Shown: positions 36,447 through 44,611 of the stretch, in pieces | Position numbering within the stretch: the first letter of the stretch is position 1 | How the letters are laid out: each line of letters starts with the position of its first letter | Notes under the pieces: model-generated | The model's input: the letters and a program-made list of their open reading frames with translations, nothing else | Databases searched by the model: none | What the model was told of the DNA's origin: nothing | Assembly (NCBI GenBank): GCA_034435955.1 | Contig: DAOTWA010000030.1 | Coordinates: 1 to 49,755 of the forward strand | Reading direction: 5' to 3' | Length of the DNA stretch: 49,755 nucleotides | DNA from: DAOTWA01 sp034435955 | GTDB taxonomy: Bacteria > Chloroflexota > Anaerolineae > Anaerolineales > Anaerolineaceae | Program-made: the position numbers and the translations under genes

Positions 36447-37169
36447 TTGGGGGAGATAACAGATAAAGTCGAGACAATTTTAGCGGCCCTTCGCTCCCAG
36501 GCTAAGCCGGCCAGTTTGGCAGGCATGGCGCGCTTCGGGATCAACACGACCGGCACGCTGGGCGGCATTTCGCTGCCGACCCTGCGGCGCATGGCCCGTG
36601 CCTACCGCGGCGACCATCCCCTCGCGCTGGCGCTGTGGGACAGCGGCGTCCACGAAGCGCGCATCCTGGCCTCCATAGTGGACGATCCGCTCCAGGTCAC
36701 CCCTGAGCAGATGGAGCGCTGGGCGGCGGAATTCGATTCGTGGGACGTATGCGACCAGGTGTGCAGCAACCTATTTGCCCGCACGCCTCATGCGGTCGAA
36801 AAGGCGCGCGCGTGGAGCGCGCGCCCGGAGGAGTTCGTCAAGCGGGCCGGGTTCACTTTGATAGCCGCCCTGGCGGTGCACGCCAGAACTATGCCGGACG
36901 ATGTTTTCATGGAATTTCTGCCCCTGATTCGGCGCGAAGCAGCCGACCGGCGCAACTTCGTGCGCAAGGCGGTCAACTGGGCGTTGCGGCAGATCGGCAA
37001 GCGAAACGCGGTACTTCACCGCGCCGCCGTTCAGACGGCGCACGACATGCTGGCTTCGGGGGAACGCGCCGTACGCTGGGTGGCATCGGATGCGCTGCGT
37101 GAGCTGGGAAGCGAGGCGGTGCAGGAAAGGCTGGCAAGGGGGGCGAGGAGAACGCAATCACAGCGCTAG
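36447..37169 (+). CDS. alkD: DNA alkylation repair glycosylase, AlkD type
   Basis: AlkD removes bulky or positively charged alkylated purines using a HEAT-repeat scaffold. The ~240-residue product matches that size. Residues equivalent to the Bacillus cereus AlkD active site are visible: W99 and D103 (SWDVCDQ), R133 (FVKRAG) and W178 (VNWALRQIGKRN). The start is taken as TTG 36447, which has GAGGGAGG at good spacing and fits the family length. An earlier GTG at 36381 would overlap the methyltransferase gene and add 22 unlike residues. It probably shares a transcript with the DNA methyltransferase. Confidence 0.9.
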   Translation: MGEITDKVETILAALRSQAKPASLAGMARFGINTTGTLGGISLPTLRRMARAYRGDHPLALALWDSGVHEARILASIVDDPLQVTPEQMERWAAEFDSWDVCDQVCSNLFARTPHAVEKARAWSARPEEFVKRAGFTLIAALAVHARTMPDDVFMEFLPLIRREAADRRNFVRKAVNWALRQIGKRNAVLHRAAVQTAHDMLASGERAVRWVASDALRELGSEAVQERLARGARRTQSQR

Positions 37170-37189
37170 GCCCGTTGCGCGCAGCGGGC
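37170..37189. terminator. hairpin between convergent alkD and lipA
   Basis: GCCCGTTGCG (37170-37179) faces CGCAGCGGGC (37180-37189) and pairs with one G-T wobble, though the terminal loop must open a few pairs. It directly follows the alkD stop. No long T-run follows on either strand, so it is at best a weak bidirectional terminator. Confidence 0.4.
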
Positions 37190-37218
37190 TTAGCAAGCAT
37201 TGTGAATGATTGAGGCAG

Positions 37219-38163
37219 TCAGTTGACGGCGGGCGAGTACAATTTGCGGTGCACGATGCTCAGGGCGCGCACCTGCTGGGCGGCGTGATAGGAGGAGCGC
37301 ACCAGAGGCCCGCTCTCCACCCACAGGAAACCGATTTCCAGCCCGTACTCTCTGATTTCGGCGAACTCGTCGGGGGTGTAGTAGCGTTCGATGGGCAGAT
37401 GCATGCGGCTGGGCTGCAGGTACTGGCCCACGGTAAGGATGTCCACGCCCCACGAGCGCAGGTCGCGCATGGTGGCTTTGATCTCATCCATCGTCTCGCC
37501 CAGGCCGACCATAATGCCCGACTTGGTCAGCACCTCGGGGTCGAGCTTCTTGGCGTTGCTGAGGGTCGCCTCGGACCACTCGTAGCGGTCCTGCGGCTGG
37601 ACGCGCTTGAACAGGCGCGGGACAGTTTCGACGTTGTGGTTGAGGATCTCTGGGCGGGCCTCCATGACGATGCGCAGGGCCTCCACGCTGCCTTTGAAGT
37701 CGGGGATCAGCACCTCGATCGAGCAGCCGGGCAGCACCTGACGTATGCGGCGGATCACGGCGGCGAAGACAGGCGCGCCGCCATCGCGGCGCTCATCGCG
37801 GTTCACGCTGGTGATCACCGCGTGCTGCAGGTTCATGGCTTTGACCGCCTGGGCCACACGTTCGGCCTCCAGCCAATCCATGGCCAGCGGCTGGCCGTGC
37901 TTTACATCGCAAAAACCGCAGGTGCGGGTGCACACGTCGCCCAGCATCAGGAAGGTAGCCGTGCCATGGCCCCAACACTCACCCATATTGGGACAGCCGG
38001 CTTCTTCGCAGACTGTGTGCAGGGATTTCTGGCGCATTAACCTCTGCAGCCACTGGTAGGTTTCGCCGGAAGGGGCGCGCACCTTGATCCACTCAGGGCG
38101 GCGCATGGGGGTGGTGTTGATCACCTGGGGATTAACTCTATCTCTGGTCGGAATACTCGGCAT
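37219..38163 (-). CDS. lipA: lipoyl synthase
   Basis: LipA inserts two sulfur atoms into octanoyl groups on carrier domains to make lipoate, needed by 2-oxoacid dehydrogenases and glycine cleavage. The ~314-residue radical SAM enzyme has the auxiliary cluster ligands C52, C57 and C63 (CEEAGCPNMGEC). C78, C82 and C85 form the SAM cluster (CTRTCGFC). The C-terminal RSSYHA supplies the conserved serine ligand. The start is the ATG at 38163-38161, with AGGAGA upstream on the minus strand; an earlier in-frame start at 38202 is unlikely. No lipB is adjacent. Confidence 0.95.
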   Translation of the reverse strand: MPSIPTRDRVNPQVINTTPMRRPEWIKVRAPSGETYQWLQRLMRQKSLHTVCEEAGCPNMGECWGHGTATFLMLGDVCTRTCGFCDVKHGQPLAMDWLEAERVAQAVKAMNLQHAVITSVNRDERRDGGAPVFAAVIRRIRQVLPGCSIEVLIPDFKGSVEALRIVMEARPEILNHNVETVPRLFKRVQPQDRYEWSEATLSNAKKLDPEVLTKSGIMVGLGETMDEIKATMRDLRSWGVDILTVGQYLQPSRMHLPIERYYTPDEFAEIREYGLEIGFLWVESGPLVRSSYHAAQQVRALSIVHRKLYSPAVN

Positions 38164-38182
38164 TGATCTCTCCTGCGCGAAG

Positions 38183-38191
38183 ATTATATCA
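38183..38191 (-). promoter_or_regulatory. extended -10 promoter of lipA
   Basis: On the minus strand the bases read TGATATAAT, a perfect extended -10. Transcription would start near 38176, giving a ~13-base leader that still holds the ribosome-binding site. Confidence 0.65.
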
Positions 38192-38293
38192 CAGGCGCGC
38201 AACAGCCATCACGCCAGGCTGTAAAGCCGCGTCGCCAAATCAAAACGCGCAAGGGATCTTAGTTCGGTAAATTCCCTGGGGCAAAATTCCGGA

Positions 38294-38728
38294 TTATCGT
38301 TCGCCGGTGATATAGCGCTCCAGATGCTGGATGGTGAACTCCTGGTCGGCGATGATTTCCTTGACCACGTCGCCGATGGAAATGATGCCGGCCAACTGAT
38401 CGCCCTCCATAACTGGCAGGTGGCGCACGCGCCGGTCGGTCATCAGCGCCATGCATTCCTGGATGGTGTACTCGGGTGTGATGGTGATGACGTGGGTGGT
38501 CATAATCTGGCTGACCGGGGTTGTATCGGCGGGCAGACTCTGCAGGATCATCTTGCGGGCAGTGTCACGCTCGGAAAGGATGCCCACCAGACGGCCGCCG
38601 TCCATGACCAGTAGCGCGCCGATGTTTTTCTCAGCCAGGATGCGCACGGCCTCCCGCACCGAGGTTTGAGGGGACACCGACCAGACGTCGGCGCCTTTTT
38701 CGCGTAAGAGTAAACGCACGTTTTTCAC
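38294..38728 (-). CDS. tandem CBS-domain protein
   Basis: The 144-residue protein consists of two CBS domains (~8-62 and ~73-132), which bind adenine nucleotides and sense cell energy state. Typical signatures are IGALLVMDGGRLVGILSERD and HLPVMEGDQLAGIISIGDVVK. There is no fused effector domain, so it must act on a partner. The start is a GTG (38728-38726) with GGGAGGA upstream. It is transcribed away from the exported-protein gene and stands 130 bases upstream of lipA. Confidence 0.9.
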   Translation of the reverse strand: MKNVRLLLREKGADVWSVSPQTSVREAVRILAEKNIGALLVMDGGRLVGILSERDTARKMILQSLPADTTPVSQIMTTHVITITPEYTIQECMALMTDRRVRHLPVMEGDQLAGIISIGDVVKEIIADQEFTIQHLERYITGER

Positions 38729-38760
38729 AGCTTCCTCCCTGAACCAGTCAATTTACAGTT

Positions 38761-38789
38761 ATTTTACAGGAAATGTCCAAATGATTCAA
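38761..38789 (-). promoter_or_regulatory. promoter of the CBS-domain gene
   Basis: On the minus strand TTGAAT (38789-38784), a 17-base spacer and TAAAAT (38766-38761) form a good sigma-70-type promoter. The leader would be ~28 bases. Confidence 0.65.
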
Positions 38790-38855
38790 ATTAGTGAATT
38801 TTATTACTGCGGCGAGCCTCCTTTGAGGGAGGCCGTTAATACCAGACAAAATACC

Positions 38856-38883
38856 TTGTAATAATCTGGAATTGTTTTATAAT
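38856..38883 (+). promoter_or_regulatory. promoter of the exported protein gene
   Basis: TTGTAA (38856-38861), 16 bases and a perfect TATAAT (38878-38883) lie upstream of the gene at 39026. The predicted leader is ~135 bases and contains GC-rich repeats near 38955-38985. With the CBS-gene promoter it forms a divergent pair. Confidence 0.6.
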
Positions 38884-39025
38884 CGGCTAACCCTTGACAA
38901 GGATTGTATATTTTGGTCTGGACCTTTATCGGTTGTCACCCTTTCCCGGCAGTTGATCTGCGCGCCAGCGCCCTCAGGCGCGAAGCCGCTTCCCACGCTC
39001 CCGCTCTCAAATTGGTTACCGGGCC

Positions 39026-40414
39026 ATGTTGCTGAAAAAATACACAGTTTTCATCCTGGCGGTGTTCGGTCTTGCCTCCATTCTGATCCTTTCTACGTGC
39101 GCAGGTGCAGGAACGGTCAGTCTGGCCAGTTCCACGGCGATCGTATACCTGCCGTCTATATTGAAGCAACCCTCGCCCACCCCATTGCCAACGGCCACTA
39201 TGACGCCTACGCCGATTTCGGGTCCGTTCTCGGGGGCGATCACGACCTTCTCGCTCAGCAAGAAGGGTGGCAGCGATGTCATCCCGCACCAGATCGTGCG
39301 CACCGGCGATGATCGCCTATATATTTTCGGTTATCAGGGCGATCAATCCAAAACCCTAGTCGGCTACTGGACGACTTCTCCCGGGCTGCCGGCCAGTTCA
39401 TCCGGCTTCGCCGGTTCGATCTCGCCGCTGACCTACCCGGTCAACATCATCTCGGTGGATGTGGTTTACGACGGCAGCAGCACGATCCACGTGATCACCA
39501 ATACGGCCGACGGTAATTTAGTGGACAGGCCATTCAACATCGTCAGCAACACCTTTGCAACTGCGCAAATTCTGGCCAACAACGCAGCGACGCCCGGCGC
39601 AGGGATGTACGTGGGCACCTCGGGCGTTTCGGCCGGGATGGATATGAGCGGGATTCTGCACATCGCGTACTGGTCGAGCGGCAATCACATCACATACCTG
39701 GCCTATGACCCGAGCACGAAGGGCTACTCCCCGGTGAGCGGCCCGACTGTGCTCGATTCATTTGGCAACGCCAACCATCCAAGCCTGGCCGTCTCCCCGT
39801 TTGACCAATCAGTGACCGTTGCCTGGGTATCTCAAGCGACCAATCCGGCGCAAATCCTAGCCAGGACGAGGATCCAGGGTGGATCGTGGGGAAGCATTCA
39901 GAAGGTCAGCGCGGCGCCCGTGTGGACGAGCACCAATAATGGAATCAATATCGACCAGGGGCCCAGTCTGATCATCGATGGCGGCGGCGTGAGGCATCTG
40001 ACCTACATCGAGAATTTCACCGCGTCCAATGTATATGGAAGAATCCATTACGTGGTGAACAGCGGCTCAGGTTGGAGCGACACAAATACTGGATTCTACA
40101 GCCACGACCCTGGGCTGGCTTTGAGCACGACGGGCGGGCTGTATATTGTCGGTCACGGCTATGATAATCTAGATCCCGCGCCGTGCAACAGCATGCAGAT
40201 CATGTGCGTGATTAAAAAGAACTCGGACGGGAGCTGGGGGCCTCCTCAAGCAGTCGTCACCCCCTCTGGATCGAGCTCCTACGATTCGAGTCCTTCGATC
40301 AAGTGGTCGGTGATGGGTTTCAACCGTCCAGACGTGATCGAATTCATTTTTCCTGAAGTGATTTCGGGCGACTACAGCAACACAATCCTGCACTACGCTC
40401 GCATCGGGCCGTAA
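39026..40414 (+). CDS. exported protein with repeated beta-strand domains
   Basis: No precise family is recognised. The 462-residue product has a signal peptide (KKYTVFILAVFGLASILIL) followed by STCAG, which could be an imperfect lipobox. A short Pro/Thr linker spans ~48-66. The rest is rich in Gly, Ser, Asp and aromatic residues, with recurring segments such as SAGMDMSGILHIAYW, HPSLAVSPFDQSVTVAWV and GPSLIIDGGGVRHLTYI. These look like blades of a beta-propeller similar to sialidase or BNR-type folds. The role may be extracellular binding or hydrolysis; neither is proven. Confidence 0.7.
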   Translation: MLLKKYTVFILAVFGLASILILSTCAGAGTVSLASSTAIVYLPSILKQPSPTPLPTATMTPTPISGPFSGAITTFSLSKKGGSDVIPHQIVRTGDDRLYIFGYQGDQSKTLVGYWTTSPGLPASSSGFAGSISPLTYPVNIISVDVVYDGSSTIHVITNTADGNLVDRPFNIVSNTFATAQILANNAATPGAGMYVGTSGVSAGMDMSGILHIAYWSSGNHITYLAYDPSTKGYSPVSGPTVLDSFGNANHPSLAVSPFDQSVTVAWVSQATNPAQILARTRIQGGSWGSIQKVSAAPVWTSTNNGINIDQGPSLIIDGGGVRHLTYIENFTASNVYGRIHYVVNSGSGWSDTNTGFYSHDPGLALSTTGGLYIVGHGYDNLDPAPCNSMQIMCVIKKNSDGSWGPPQAVVTPSGSSSYDSSPSIKWSVMGFNRPDVIEFIFPEVISGDYSNTILHYARIGP

Positions 40415-40424
40415 TGCCATCCTT

Positions 40425-40502
40425 CTGTCTCACCTCATCCCCAAAGCCCTACCTCCGTCGCCTCAAGGAGAGGGGAAAGGATTTGGGGTCAGGGTGAGGC
40501 AG
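40425..40502. terminator. long imperfect hairpin between convergent genes
   Basis: The arm 40425-40445 and the arm 40482-40502 match as inverted repeats at 16 of 21 positions (CTGTCTCACC and CCCCAAA are the best parts). It lies between the ends of the exported-protein gene and the minus-strand NfeD gene, the usual place for a bidirectional terminator. It could also be a dispersed intergenic repeat. Confidence 0.5.
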
Positions 40503-40533
40503 AAAAAGGGATGTCTTTTCCAGCACTGGCGTC

Positions 40534-41868
40534 TTACTCCGTAAAAGGCCGATCCTGATCCGCCCTGCGCACCTTCAGGCGGACGCCGTCGACGGCGACC
40601 ACCTCCACACGCGAGCCGATGGGCAGCGGGTCATTCCTTTCGACCAGCTCGGCGGTCCACAGCTCGCTGCCGAGCTGAATGGTGCCGTCTGGATTGAGGA
40701 CGGTGCGGGTGATGCCCACCTGGCCGGTCAGCCCTTCGCGCCCTGAGCGCACCGGAGCGCGCTGTGCGCGCAAGGCGAAGCGGATGATGGTGAAGAAGAC
40801 CGCCGCAATGGCCAGCCCGGTGGCAACCACCAGCGGCACCGAGACGCGCTGGAAGGATGGCACTCCCGGCGAATTGAACAGCACCAGCGCACCGAGGATA
40901 AACGAGGCCACCCCTGCGGCGGTCAATGCACCGTGGGTGGGAGCTTTAATATCCAGCACGAACAGCACGAACGCGAGCACCAAAAAGACCAGGCCAAAGT
41001 AATTGACCGGCAAAAGACCCAACCCGTAGATGCCCAGCGCAAGGCATACCACCCCCACAAAGCCGGCCACCCAGCCGCCCGGGCTGGACAGCTCGATCAG
41101 GATGGCCTGAACGCCAATCGTCAGCAGGAGGAAGACGATGTTCGGGTCGGTGAGCATCAGCAAGAGCTGCTCGATCAGCGAGGGCGGGACCTCGACCACA
41201 TTCGCATTGACGGTGTTCAGTGTGTGCGCTCCGTTGCTCGTGCGCAGCGTGTAGCCGTTGAGCTGGCGCAGCAAGTCGGGGATATCGGCGGCGATGAAGT
41301 CGATCAGACCGGCGCTTTTTGCCTCGCTGGCGGTGACCGACTTGGCCTGATCGATGGTGGCGTTGGCCAGGTCGATGGCCGTCTGACTGCGCTGCTGGGA
41401 GAGCGAGCGCGCCAGAGCCTTCATGGTCTCCTTGACCTTGAGCTGCTCGGTTTGGGTCAGGTCCTGTCCCTGAGCGCCGACCGGGCTGGCCGCGCCGATG
41501 ACTGTCTGAGGAGCCATGGCGGCTGCGTCGCCCGCCAGGGTGACGATGGTACCCGCGCTGGCCGCCATAGCGCCGTTCGGCGCGACGTAAACCACCACGG
41601 GCACGCTGCTGCCGCGAAAATCCGTGGTAATCTGCGTCATGGCGTTGATGTCCCCGCCGGGTGTGTTCAACTGCACGATCAGCAGCTCAGCGCCTTGCTG
41701 CTCGGCAATGCGGATGCCGCGCTCCAGGTAGGTCTGCATGGCGGCGGTGATGGGTCCGTCGGCGTTTAAAACCAGCACCAGCGGATTGGAAGACTGCGCC
41801 CAGGCCGAGGCTGGCAGAACCAGCAGCCAGGCAACGACCCAGAGAAGAACCAGAAAACGTCTCCACAT
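40534..41868 (-). CDS. NfeD-family membrane serine protease (ClpP class)
   Basis: NfeD1b proteins are membrane proteases that work with SPFH/stomatin-like partners. The 444-residue product has a signal peptide ending near ASAWA-Q (~24). The ClpP-like domain (25-220) has the catalytic Ser at 104 (AMAASAGT) and a candidate Lys at 144 or 146. Four or five membrane helices (~235-370) follow. The C-terminal NfeD OB-fold domain has LTGQVGITRTVL and IGSRVEVVAVDGVRLKV. The usual stomatin gene is not adjacent: its neighbours are the exported protein and the divergent dnaK. A candidate -10 TATAAT is at 41915-41910 on the minus strand. Confidence 0.92.
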   Translation of the reverse strand: MWRRFLVLLWVVAWLLVLPASAWAQSSNPLVLVLNADGPITAAMQTYLERGIRIAEQQGAELLIVQLNTPGGDINAMTQITTDFRGSSVPVVVYVAPNGAMAASAGTIVTLAGDAAAMAPQTVIGAASPVGAQGQDLTQTEQLKVKETMKALARSLSQQRSQTAIDLANATIDQAKSVTASEAKSAGLIDFIAADIPDLLRQLNGYTLRTSNGAHTLNTVNANVVEVPPSLIEQLLLMLTDPNIVFLLLTIGVQAILIELSSPGGWVAGFVGVVCLALGIYGLGLLPVNYFGLVFLVLAFVLFVLDIKAPTHGALTAAGVASFILGALVLFNSPGVPSFQRVSVPLVVATGLAIAAVFFTIIRFALRAQRAPVRSGREGLTGQVGITRTVLNPDGTIQLGSELWTAELVERNDPLPIGSRVEVVAVDGVRLKVRRADQDRPFTE

Positions 41869-41909
41869 AATACCCTCCGCGGTGAATACGCCTGGATATG
41901 TCCATATTG

Positions 41910-41915
41910 ATTATA
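41910..41915 (-). promoter_or_regulatory. candidate -10 of the NfeD gene
   Basis: The minus strand reads TATAAT here, 41 bases before the NfeD ATG. No clear -35 is present. The remainder of the 41869-42083 gap holds a perfect palindrome AATAGCTATT at 42051-42060, 23 bases before dnaK. No CIRCE repeat is seen. Confidence 0.35.
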
Positions 41916-42083
41916 TCGCGGGCGGAGCGATGCGGCGGGACAATCGGTCCTGGCTCGGGAGAGTGGGGGAAGCGTGCGCATACATTTATAAATCACCTAC
42001 ACATTGTTAACGATCTTCTTGCAGACAGGGATTAAGCTGATAGCCATGAGAATAGCTATTATGGAGCAAGAAAGGAGCTAACC

Positions 42084-43976
42084 ATGGCGAAAATTATCGG
42101 TATCGACCTAGGGACGACAAACAGCGTGGTGGCCGTCATGGAAGGCGGCGACCCGGTGGTCATCCCCACGGCGGAAGGATCCCGATTGCTGCCCTCGGTG
42201 GTAGCGTTCAATAAGAATGGCGAGCGTCTGGTAGGGCAGCCGGCCAAGCGTCAGGCGGTGATCAACCCCGAGAACACGATATTCTCGATCAAGCGCTTTA
42301 TGGGCCGCCGTTACGATGAGGTTGAGACCGAACGTAAACTCGTTCCCTATCAGGTGGTGCGTGGACCGGCTGGAGATGCGCGGGTAAGGATTCCGATCAC
42401 CGGCAAGGAGTACACCCCGCAGGAGATCTCGGCCATGATCCTGGCCAAACTCAAGGCGGATGCCGAAGCCTATCTGGGTGAGCCGGTGACGCAGGCGGTC
42501 ATCACGGTGCCGGCGTATTTCAACGACAGTCAGCGCCAGGCCACCAAGGATGCGGGTAAAATCGCCGGTCTGGAAGTGCTGCGCATCATCAACGAGCCGA
42601 CCGCTTCGGCCCTGGCATATGGTTTGGACAAGAAGAAGAATGAGCGCATCCTGGTTTGGGACCTGGGCGGCGGTACGTTCGACATCAGCCTGCTCGAGGT
42701 GGGAGAGGGCGTGGTCGAAGTGAAGGCCACCAGCGGGGACACGCACCTGGGCGGCGATAACTGGGACGAGCGTATCGTCAACTGGCTGGCCGACGAATTC
42801 AAGAAGGAGTACGGCATCGACCTCCGCCAGGACCGCCAGGCTTTGCAGCGCCTGCGCGAGGCGGCCGAGAAAGCTAAGATCGAGCTGTCCAGCGTGATGG
42901 AGACGGAGATCAACCTGCCGTATATCACCGCCGATGCGTCTGGCCCCAAGCATCTGCAAATGAAGCTCAGCCGGGCGAAGTTCGAGCAGATGACCGAGGA
43001 TCTGGTGGAGCGCACGCGCGGACCCTTTGAAGCGGCTTTACGCGATGCGGGCATCTCGGTCGAGGACATCGATGAGGTGGTACTGGTGGGCGGGGCCACA
43101 CGCATGCCCATGATCCAGAATCTGGTACGCTCGCTGACCCATAAAGAGCCCAACAAGTCCGTCAACCCGGACGAAGTGGTGGCGGTCGGCGCAGCCATTC
43201 AGGCCGGCGTGCTCAGCGGGCAGGTTAAGGATGTGCTGCTGCTGGACGTGACGCCGCTCTCACTGGGCGTCGAGACGCTGGGCGGTGTGATGACCACGCT
43301 GATCGAGCGTAACACCACCATCCCGGTGCGGAAGACGGAGGTCTTCTCAACCGCCGAGGACAACCAGACTGCGGTGGACATCCATGTGCTGCAGGGTGAG
43401 CGCCCGATGGCGGCCGACAACATGAGCCTTGGCCGCTTCCGCCTGGAAGGCATCCCGCCGGCGCCGCGCGGCGTGCCACAAATCGAGGTGACCTTCGACA
43501 TCGACGCCAATGGCATCCTGAATGTGACGGCGCGAGACAGGGCTACGGGTAAGGAGCAGAAAGTCACCATTACGGCATCGACCAATCTATCCAAGAGCGA
43601 CATCGAGCGCATGGTCGAAGAGGCCCGCAAGCACGAGGCAGAAGACCGCAGACGGAAAGAGCTGGCCGAAGCCCGCAACCAGGCAGATAACCTGATCTAC
43701 CAGGCGGAGAAAAGCCTGCGCGATTTGGGCGAGAAGGTGCCGTCGGCCACGCGCGAGGACATCCAGAGGCGCATCAACGAGCTGCGTCAGGCGACGCAGG
43801 GTGAGGATATCGCCCGTATCCGCAGTCTGAGTGAAGCTCTGCAAAGAGAACTCAGCACGATTGGCCAGCAGATGTACAGCCAGACGGCTGCCAGTGGGAG
43901 CGCGGGCAGCGATGGCCGCGGCGGCCAGTCCCCTGGCGAGGGCGAGGTGGTCGAAGGCGAGTTCAGGGAAGCTTAA
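42084..43976 (+). CDS. dnaK: chaperone DnaK (Hsp70)
   Basis: DnaK is the ATP-driven Hsp70 chaperone. The 630-residue product starts with IIGIDLGTTNSVVAVMEGG. The ATPase domain runs to ~380 with WDLGGGTFDISLLEV and VVLVGGATRMP. The substrate-binding domain follows the linker DVLLLDVTPLSLGVETLGG, and the tail ends in VVEGEFREA. AAAGGAGCT precedes ATG 42084. The gene stands alone: grpE, dnaJ and hrcA are not adjacent, and a terminator follows it. Confidence 0.96.
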   Translation: MAKIIGIDLGTTNSVVAVMEGGDPVVIPTAEGSRLLPSVVAFNKNGERLVGQPAKRQAVINPENTIFSIKRFMGRRYDEVETERKLVPYQVVRGPAGDARVRIPITGKEYTPQEISAMILAKLKADAEAYLGEPVTQAVITVPAYFNDSQRQATKDAGKIAGLEVLRIINEPTASALAYGLDKKKNERILVWDLGGGTFDISLLEVGEGVVEVKATSGDTHLGGDNWDERIVNWLADEFKKEYGIDLRQDRQALQRLREAAEKAKIELSSVMETEINLPYITADASGPKHLQMKLSRAKFEQMTEDLVERTRGPFEAALRDAGISVEDIDEVVLVGGATRMPMIQNLVRSLTHKEPNKSVNPDEVVAVGAAIQAGVLSGQVKDVLLLDVTPLSLGVETLGGVMTTLIERNTTIPVRKTEVFSTAEDNQTAVDIHVLQGERPMAADNMSLGRFRLEGIPPAPRGVPQIEVTFDIDANGILNVTARDRATGKEQKVTITASTNLSKSDIERMVEEARKHEAEDRRRKELAEARNQADNLIYQAEKSLRDLGEKVPSATREDIQRRINELRQATQGEDIARIRSLSEALQRELSTIGQQMYSQTAASGSAGSDGRGGQSPGEGEVVEGEFREA

Positions 43977-44000
43977 TCGGGAGCATGTTCATCCTCCTTC

Positions 44001-44040
44001 AGCCCCTTTCTTCCAGTTCATCGGGAGAAAGGGGCTTTAT
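44001..44040 (+). terminator. rho-independent terminator of dnaK
   Basis: AGCCCCTTTCT (44001-44011) and AGAAAGGGGCT (44026-44036) pair perfectly over 11 bases with a 14-base loop, followed by TTAT. It lies 24 bases after the dnaK stop. The following gap to 44223 holds a weak extended -10, TGGTATACA at 44166-44174. Confidence 0.85.
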
Positions 44041-44223
44041 GTTGGCTGCAAGAGGCCAGCAGTCCGCATCTCTTTTCCCGCCAGAGGATGAAAGGATGGC
44101 CTGCAAACCTTACAGCCAGGAGAGGCGGAGCTTACAGGTCTAACAGTTTTGTGAACCGGCAGGTATGGTATACAGATTGCATCTTTGCGGGCAGATGATC
44201 ACTGCTGGGGAGGAAACGACCTG

Positions 44224-44565
44224 ATGCCCGTTGCCCGCTACATGTCCACTGCTCAAGCGACCGCCATGATCATTTCAGAAGCCCTCAAAAATCATGGATT
44301 GCCCGCCGAGGCGGCCCACTTTGTACTGGCCGAGACCCGTCCCGGTGCTGTATGGTTGTTCGTGGTCTTCGATCCGCAGTTCCTGCCATTCCTGGCGCCT
44401 TATCTTGGGGGAGCCCTGCAACGCTGGATCGCGCTGGCTCTACCGGGCAGGCGGGTGCGGATGGCGCGGGGGGAGACGCCCCGCCTGGGCATCCTGCTCA
44501 GCCCGCCGGCCGGGCGCAAGAAATCCCTGCGCGGGCAGCCACCGCTGCCCCTGGAAATTCGCTAG
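44224..44565 (+). CDS. small hypothetical protein
   Basis: No family is recognised. The ~113-residue product has an N-terminal helical part (STAQATAMIISEALKNHG), a hydrophobic strand region (AVWLFVVFDPQFLPFLAPYL), and a basic Pro-rich C-terminus. ATG 44224 has GGGGAGGAAA about ten bases upstream. Alternative frames over the same bases are equally long, so coding is plausible but not certain. Confidence 0.5.
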   Translation: MPVARYMSTAQATAMIISEALKNHGLPAEAAHFVLAETRPGAVWLFVVFDPQFLPFLAPYLGGALQRWIALALPGRRVRMARGETPRLGILLSPPAGRKKSLRGQPPLPLEIR

Positions 44566-44596
44566 AACAGGGGCCCGAAACCCCGTCTTCCCGCGG

Positions 44597-44605
44597 TGAT
44601 ATAAT
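44597..44605 (+). promoter_or_regulatory. extended -10 directly before ATG 44612
   Basis: TG-A-TATAAT at 44597-44605 is a perfect extended -10. Only six bases separate it from the ATG, so transcription should start at or next to the start codon and yield a leaderless mRNA. No Shine-Dalgarno lies in the gap. Confidence 0.65.
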
Positions 44606-44611
44606 GCAGGC

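Noticed and set aside
38940..39025. tRNA- or riboswitch-like fold in the leader of the exported protein gene
   Set aside because: GC-rich stems can be drawn, but no acceptor, T-loop or known riboswitch core is present.
40933..41769. 278-residue plus-strand frame opposite the NfeD gene
   Set aside because: It is the antisense of a well-conserved protease with signal peptide and NfeD domain.
41869..42083. CIRCE heat-shock operator before dnaK
   Set aside because: The expected 9-9-9 inverted repeat is absent; only a short AATAGCTATT palindrome is found.
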